NCBI GenBank assembly: GCA_937925605.1
Contig: CALALV010000126.1
Span: 1 to 7,139, forward strand
Origin: an uncultured Woeseia sp.
GTDB lineage: Bacteria > Pseudomonadota > Gammaproteobacteria > Steroidobacterales > Woeseiaceae
DNA: 7,139 bases
Reading direction: 5' to 3'
Shown here: positions 6,143-7,139 of the stretch, one piece after another
How positions within the stretch are numbered: position 1 is the first letter of the stretch
Layout of the letters: every line of letters starts with the position of its first letter
Position numbers and translations under genes: made by a program
The notes under the pieces: model-generated
What the model was told of the DNA's origin: nothing
Databases searched by the model: none
The model's input: only the letters and a program-made list of their open reading frames with translations

Positions 6143-6706
6143 ATGGCCACCCCCGGCACCGGCGAACTGATCCGGCTCGTCGACGAAGCGGTCGAGCTCG
6201 ACAGCGTCGAGCGGACCGTCGAAACGATCAAGGCGCAGCTGTGCAAGCTGATCCGCACGTCCAGCATCGAGCTGCCTCCCGAGTACGTGCGTCCCGTCGA
6301 CGGGCACTACGCGCGCCGGCTGCTGCACCGCGACGAGGAGCGCGGCTACTCGATCGTCGTCATGACCTGGGGACCGGGGCAGAAGACCCCGGTGCACGAC
6401 CATTCGGGCATGTGGTGCGTCGAGGGCGTCTGGGGCGGCAGCATCGACGTGCAGCAGTACGAGCTGGTCGGCCGCGACAACGGTCACTACCGCTTCGAGC
6501 CGCGCAATTCCTACCTGGCCGGTGTCGGCAGCGCCGGCTGCCTCATCCCGCCTTACGAGTACCACTCGATCAGCAACGCCACCGACGACACGCCGGCGGT
6601 ATCGGTGCACATCTACGGCGGCGAGATGACCTGCTGCAACGTCTTCGAGCGCCAGCCGGACGGCAGCTACACGCGCTGCGAGCGGCCGCTCGGCTACGAC
6701 AACTGA
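6143..6706 (+). CDS. Cysteine dioxygenase-family protein (cupin thiol dioxygenase)
   Basis: The 187-residue product is a single-domain cupin of the cysteine dioxygenase family, which uses non-heme iron and O2 to convert cysteine to cysteine sulfinate. The three histidine iron ligands are predicted as H85 and H87 (PVHDHSGMWC, 83-92) and H141 (EYHSISN, 139-145). The HIY segment at 156-158 matches the catalytic His-x-Tyr of the mammalian enzyme (H155/Y157). R58 in YARRLL (56-61) aligns with the substrate-carboxylate arginine (R60 in mammals), pointing to cysteine rather than 3-mercaptopropionate, where a Gln is usual. Cys92 lies five residues after the second His of the HxH motif, the same spacing as mammalian Cys93, which crosslinks to the active-site Tyr. 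The acidic N-terminal helix (about 1-45) is typical. The start at 6143 has a ribosome binding site; the reading frame extends upstream to ATG 6026 but would overlap the MetX-like gene. Function is predicted from motifs only. Confidence 0.9.
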   Translation: MATPGTGELIRLVDEAVELDSVERTVETIKAQLCKLIRTSSIELPPEYVRPVDGHYARRLLHRDEERGYSIVVMTWGPGQKTPVHDHSGMWCVEGVWGGSIDVQQYELVGRDNGHYRFEPRNSYLAGVGSAGCLIPPYEYHSISNATDDTPAVSVHIYGGEMTCCNVFERQPDGSYTRCERPLGYDN

Positions 6707-6710
6707 ATCG

Positions 6711-7139
6711 TCAGTCGATCAGCAGCGCCGGGTCCACCGGCGTGCCATTCAGGTAGGTCGCGAAATGCAGGTGCGGCCCGGTGACCCGGCCGGTCGCGCC
6801 GACAGTGCCGATGACCTCGCCGGACGCGACCGTGTCGCCGCTTTCCACGTCGATGCGCGCAAGGTGCGCGTACAGCGTGATGAGCCCCTGGCCGTGGTCG
6901 ATGAACACGCCGTTGCCGATGAAATAAAAATCCCCGGCCTCGATGACGGTGCCCGCCTGCGCCGCGCGCACCGGCGTGCCCTCGCTGCCTGACAGGTCCA
7001 TGCCACGGTGCGGCGCGCGCGGCTCGTCGTTGAACACGCGGCGCGAGCCGAAGCTGTCGCTCTGCCGCCCCGGCACGGGCGCGCGCAGTGCGAGCGGAGC
7101 CGGCGCGGTGTCGCTGAAATACGGGGGCGGCCGGCCGAT
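6711..7139 (-). CDS. M23-family zinc metallopeptidase (peptidoglycan endopeptidase), C-terminal part
   Basis: The minus-strand frame ends at TGA (complement of 6711-6713) and stays open to the right edge, so the true start lies outside the window; a GTG at 7074-7076 is internal and should not be used as the start. About 142 residues are visible. They hold the whole M23 (LytM/lysostaphin-like) catalytic core: the metal site PHRGMDL (His codon 7008-7010, Asp codon 6996-6998), the YAHL histidine (codon 6864-6866) and GPHLHF (His codons 6771-6773 and 6765-6767). Also present are FGSRRVFN, the G-T-V turns of the beta-sandwich, GEVIGTVGATGRVTGPHLHF and the closing PVDPALLID. All core zinc and catalytic positions are intact, so it is probably an active enzyme that cuts peptidoglycan cross-links in the periplasm. 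The Pro/Ala-rich segment before the core (about 7074-7130) looks like a linker after an N-terminal domain or signal peptide that is not visible. It is convergent with the dioxygenase, with 4 bases between stops. Confidence 0.93.
   Translation of the reverse strand: MGRPPPYFSDTAPAPLALRAPVPGRQSDSFGSRRVFNDEPRAPHRGMDLSGSEGTPVRAAQAGTVIEAGDFYFIGNGVFIDHGQGLITLYAHLARIDVESGDTVASGEVIGTVGATGRVTGPHLHFATYLNGTPVDPALLID

Noticed and set aside
3364..6267. A 2.9-kb stop-free minus-strand frame (967 codons) opposite der, the MetX-like gene and parts of bamB and the dioxygenase
   Set aside because: Its product is Arg/Ala/Val/Leu/His-rich with no recognisable domain, and it lies opposite well-supported genes. 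GC-rich codon bias often leaves antisense frames free of stops.
1..7139. Search by eye for tRNA genes, CRISPR-type repeats, IS ends and phage-like genes
   Set aside because: None seen. The only direct repeats noticed are coding repeats in der and bamB, and the gaps between genes are under 80 bases.

Overview
The window looks like a chromosomal housekeeping region of a GC-rich (well above 60% by eye) gammaproteobacterium. The evidence is the gene order rodZ - hisS - yfgM - bamB - der, which is the conserved gammaproteobacterial order except that ispG is missing between rodZ and hisS. The MetX-family protein resembles Xanthomonadales-type enzymes, so a lineage near Xanthomonadales/Chromatiales is my guess. 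It is an inference from recall and was not tested by a search.

Layout. Positions 1-257 hold the last 84 codons of rodZ (cell-shape protein, C-terminal DUF4115 domain). Then come hisS (histidyl-tRNA synthetase, 285-1574), yfgM (membrane-anchored TPR periplasmic protein, 1618-2352), bamB (outer-membrane lipoprotein of the BAM complex, GTG start at 2349 overlapping the yfgM stop) and der (double-GTPase ribosome assembly factor, 3559-4953). All lie on the plus strand with gaps of -4 to 43 bases, consistent with one operon. The same strand continues with a MetX-family acyltransferase (4972-6066), which I suspect is a serine O-succinyltransferase, and a thiol (probably cysteine) dioxygenase (6143-6706). 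Positions 6711-7139 hold the C-terminal part of a minus-strand M23 zinc metallopeptidase, convergent with the dioxygenase. Its 5' end lies beyond the window.

How the genes fit together. The first five genes are the envelope-biogenesis and translation block: YfgM is a periplasmic chaperone-network protein, BamB helps outer-membrane protein insertion, RodZ organises the elongasome, HisS charges tRNA-His and Der matures the 50S subunit. The next two genes look like a sulfur amino acid pair, one activating serine or homoserine and the other oxidising cysteine. A promoter-like TAAAAT before the dioxygenase suggests it may also be transcribed separately.

No mobile element, CRISPR array, RNA gene, tRNA or phage signal was seen, and no stretch over 80 bases lacks a gene. 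I found no evidence of an undescribed system. The points worth a second look are the substrate of the MetX-like enzyme, the Cys-Tyr pair in the dioxygenase, the missing ispG, and two GC hairpins around the hisS stop codon.
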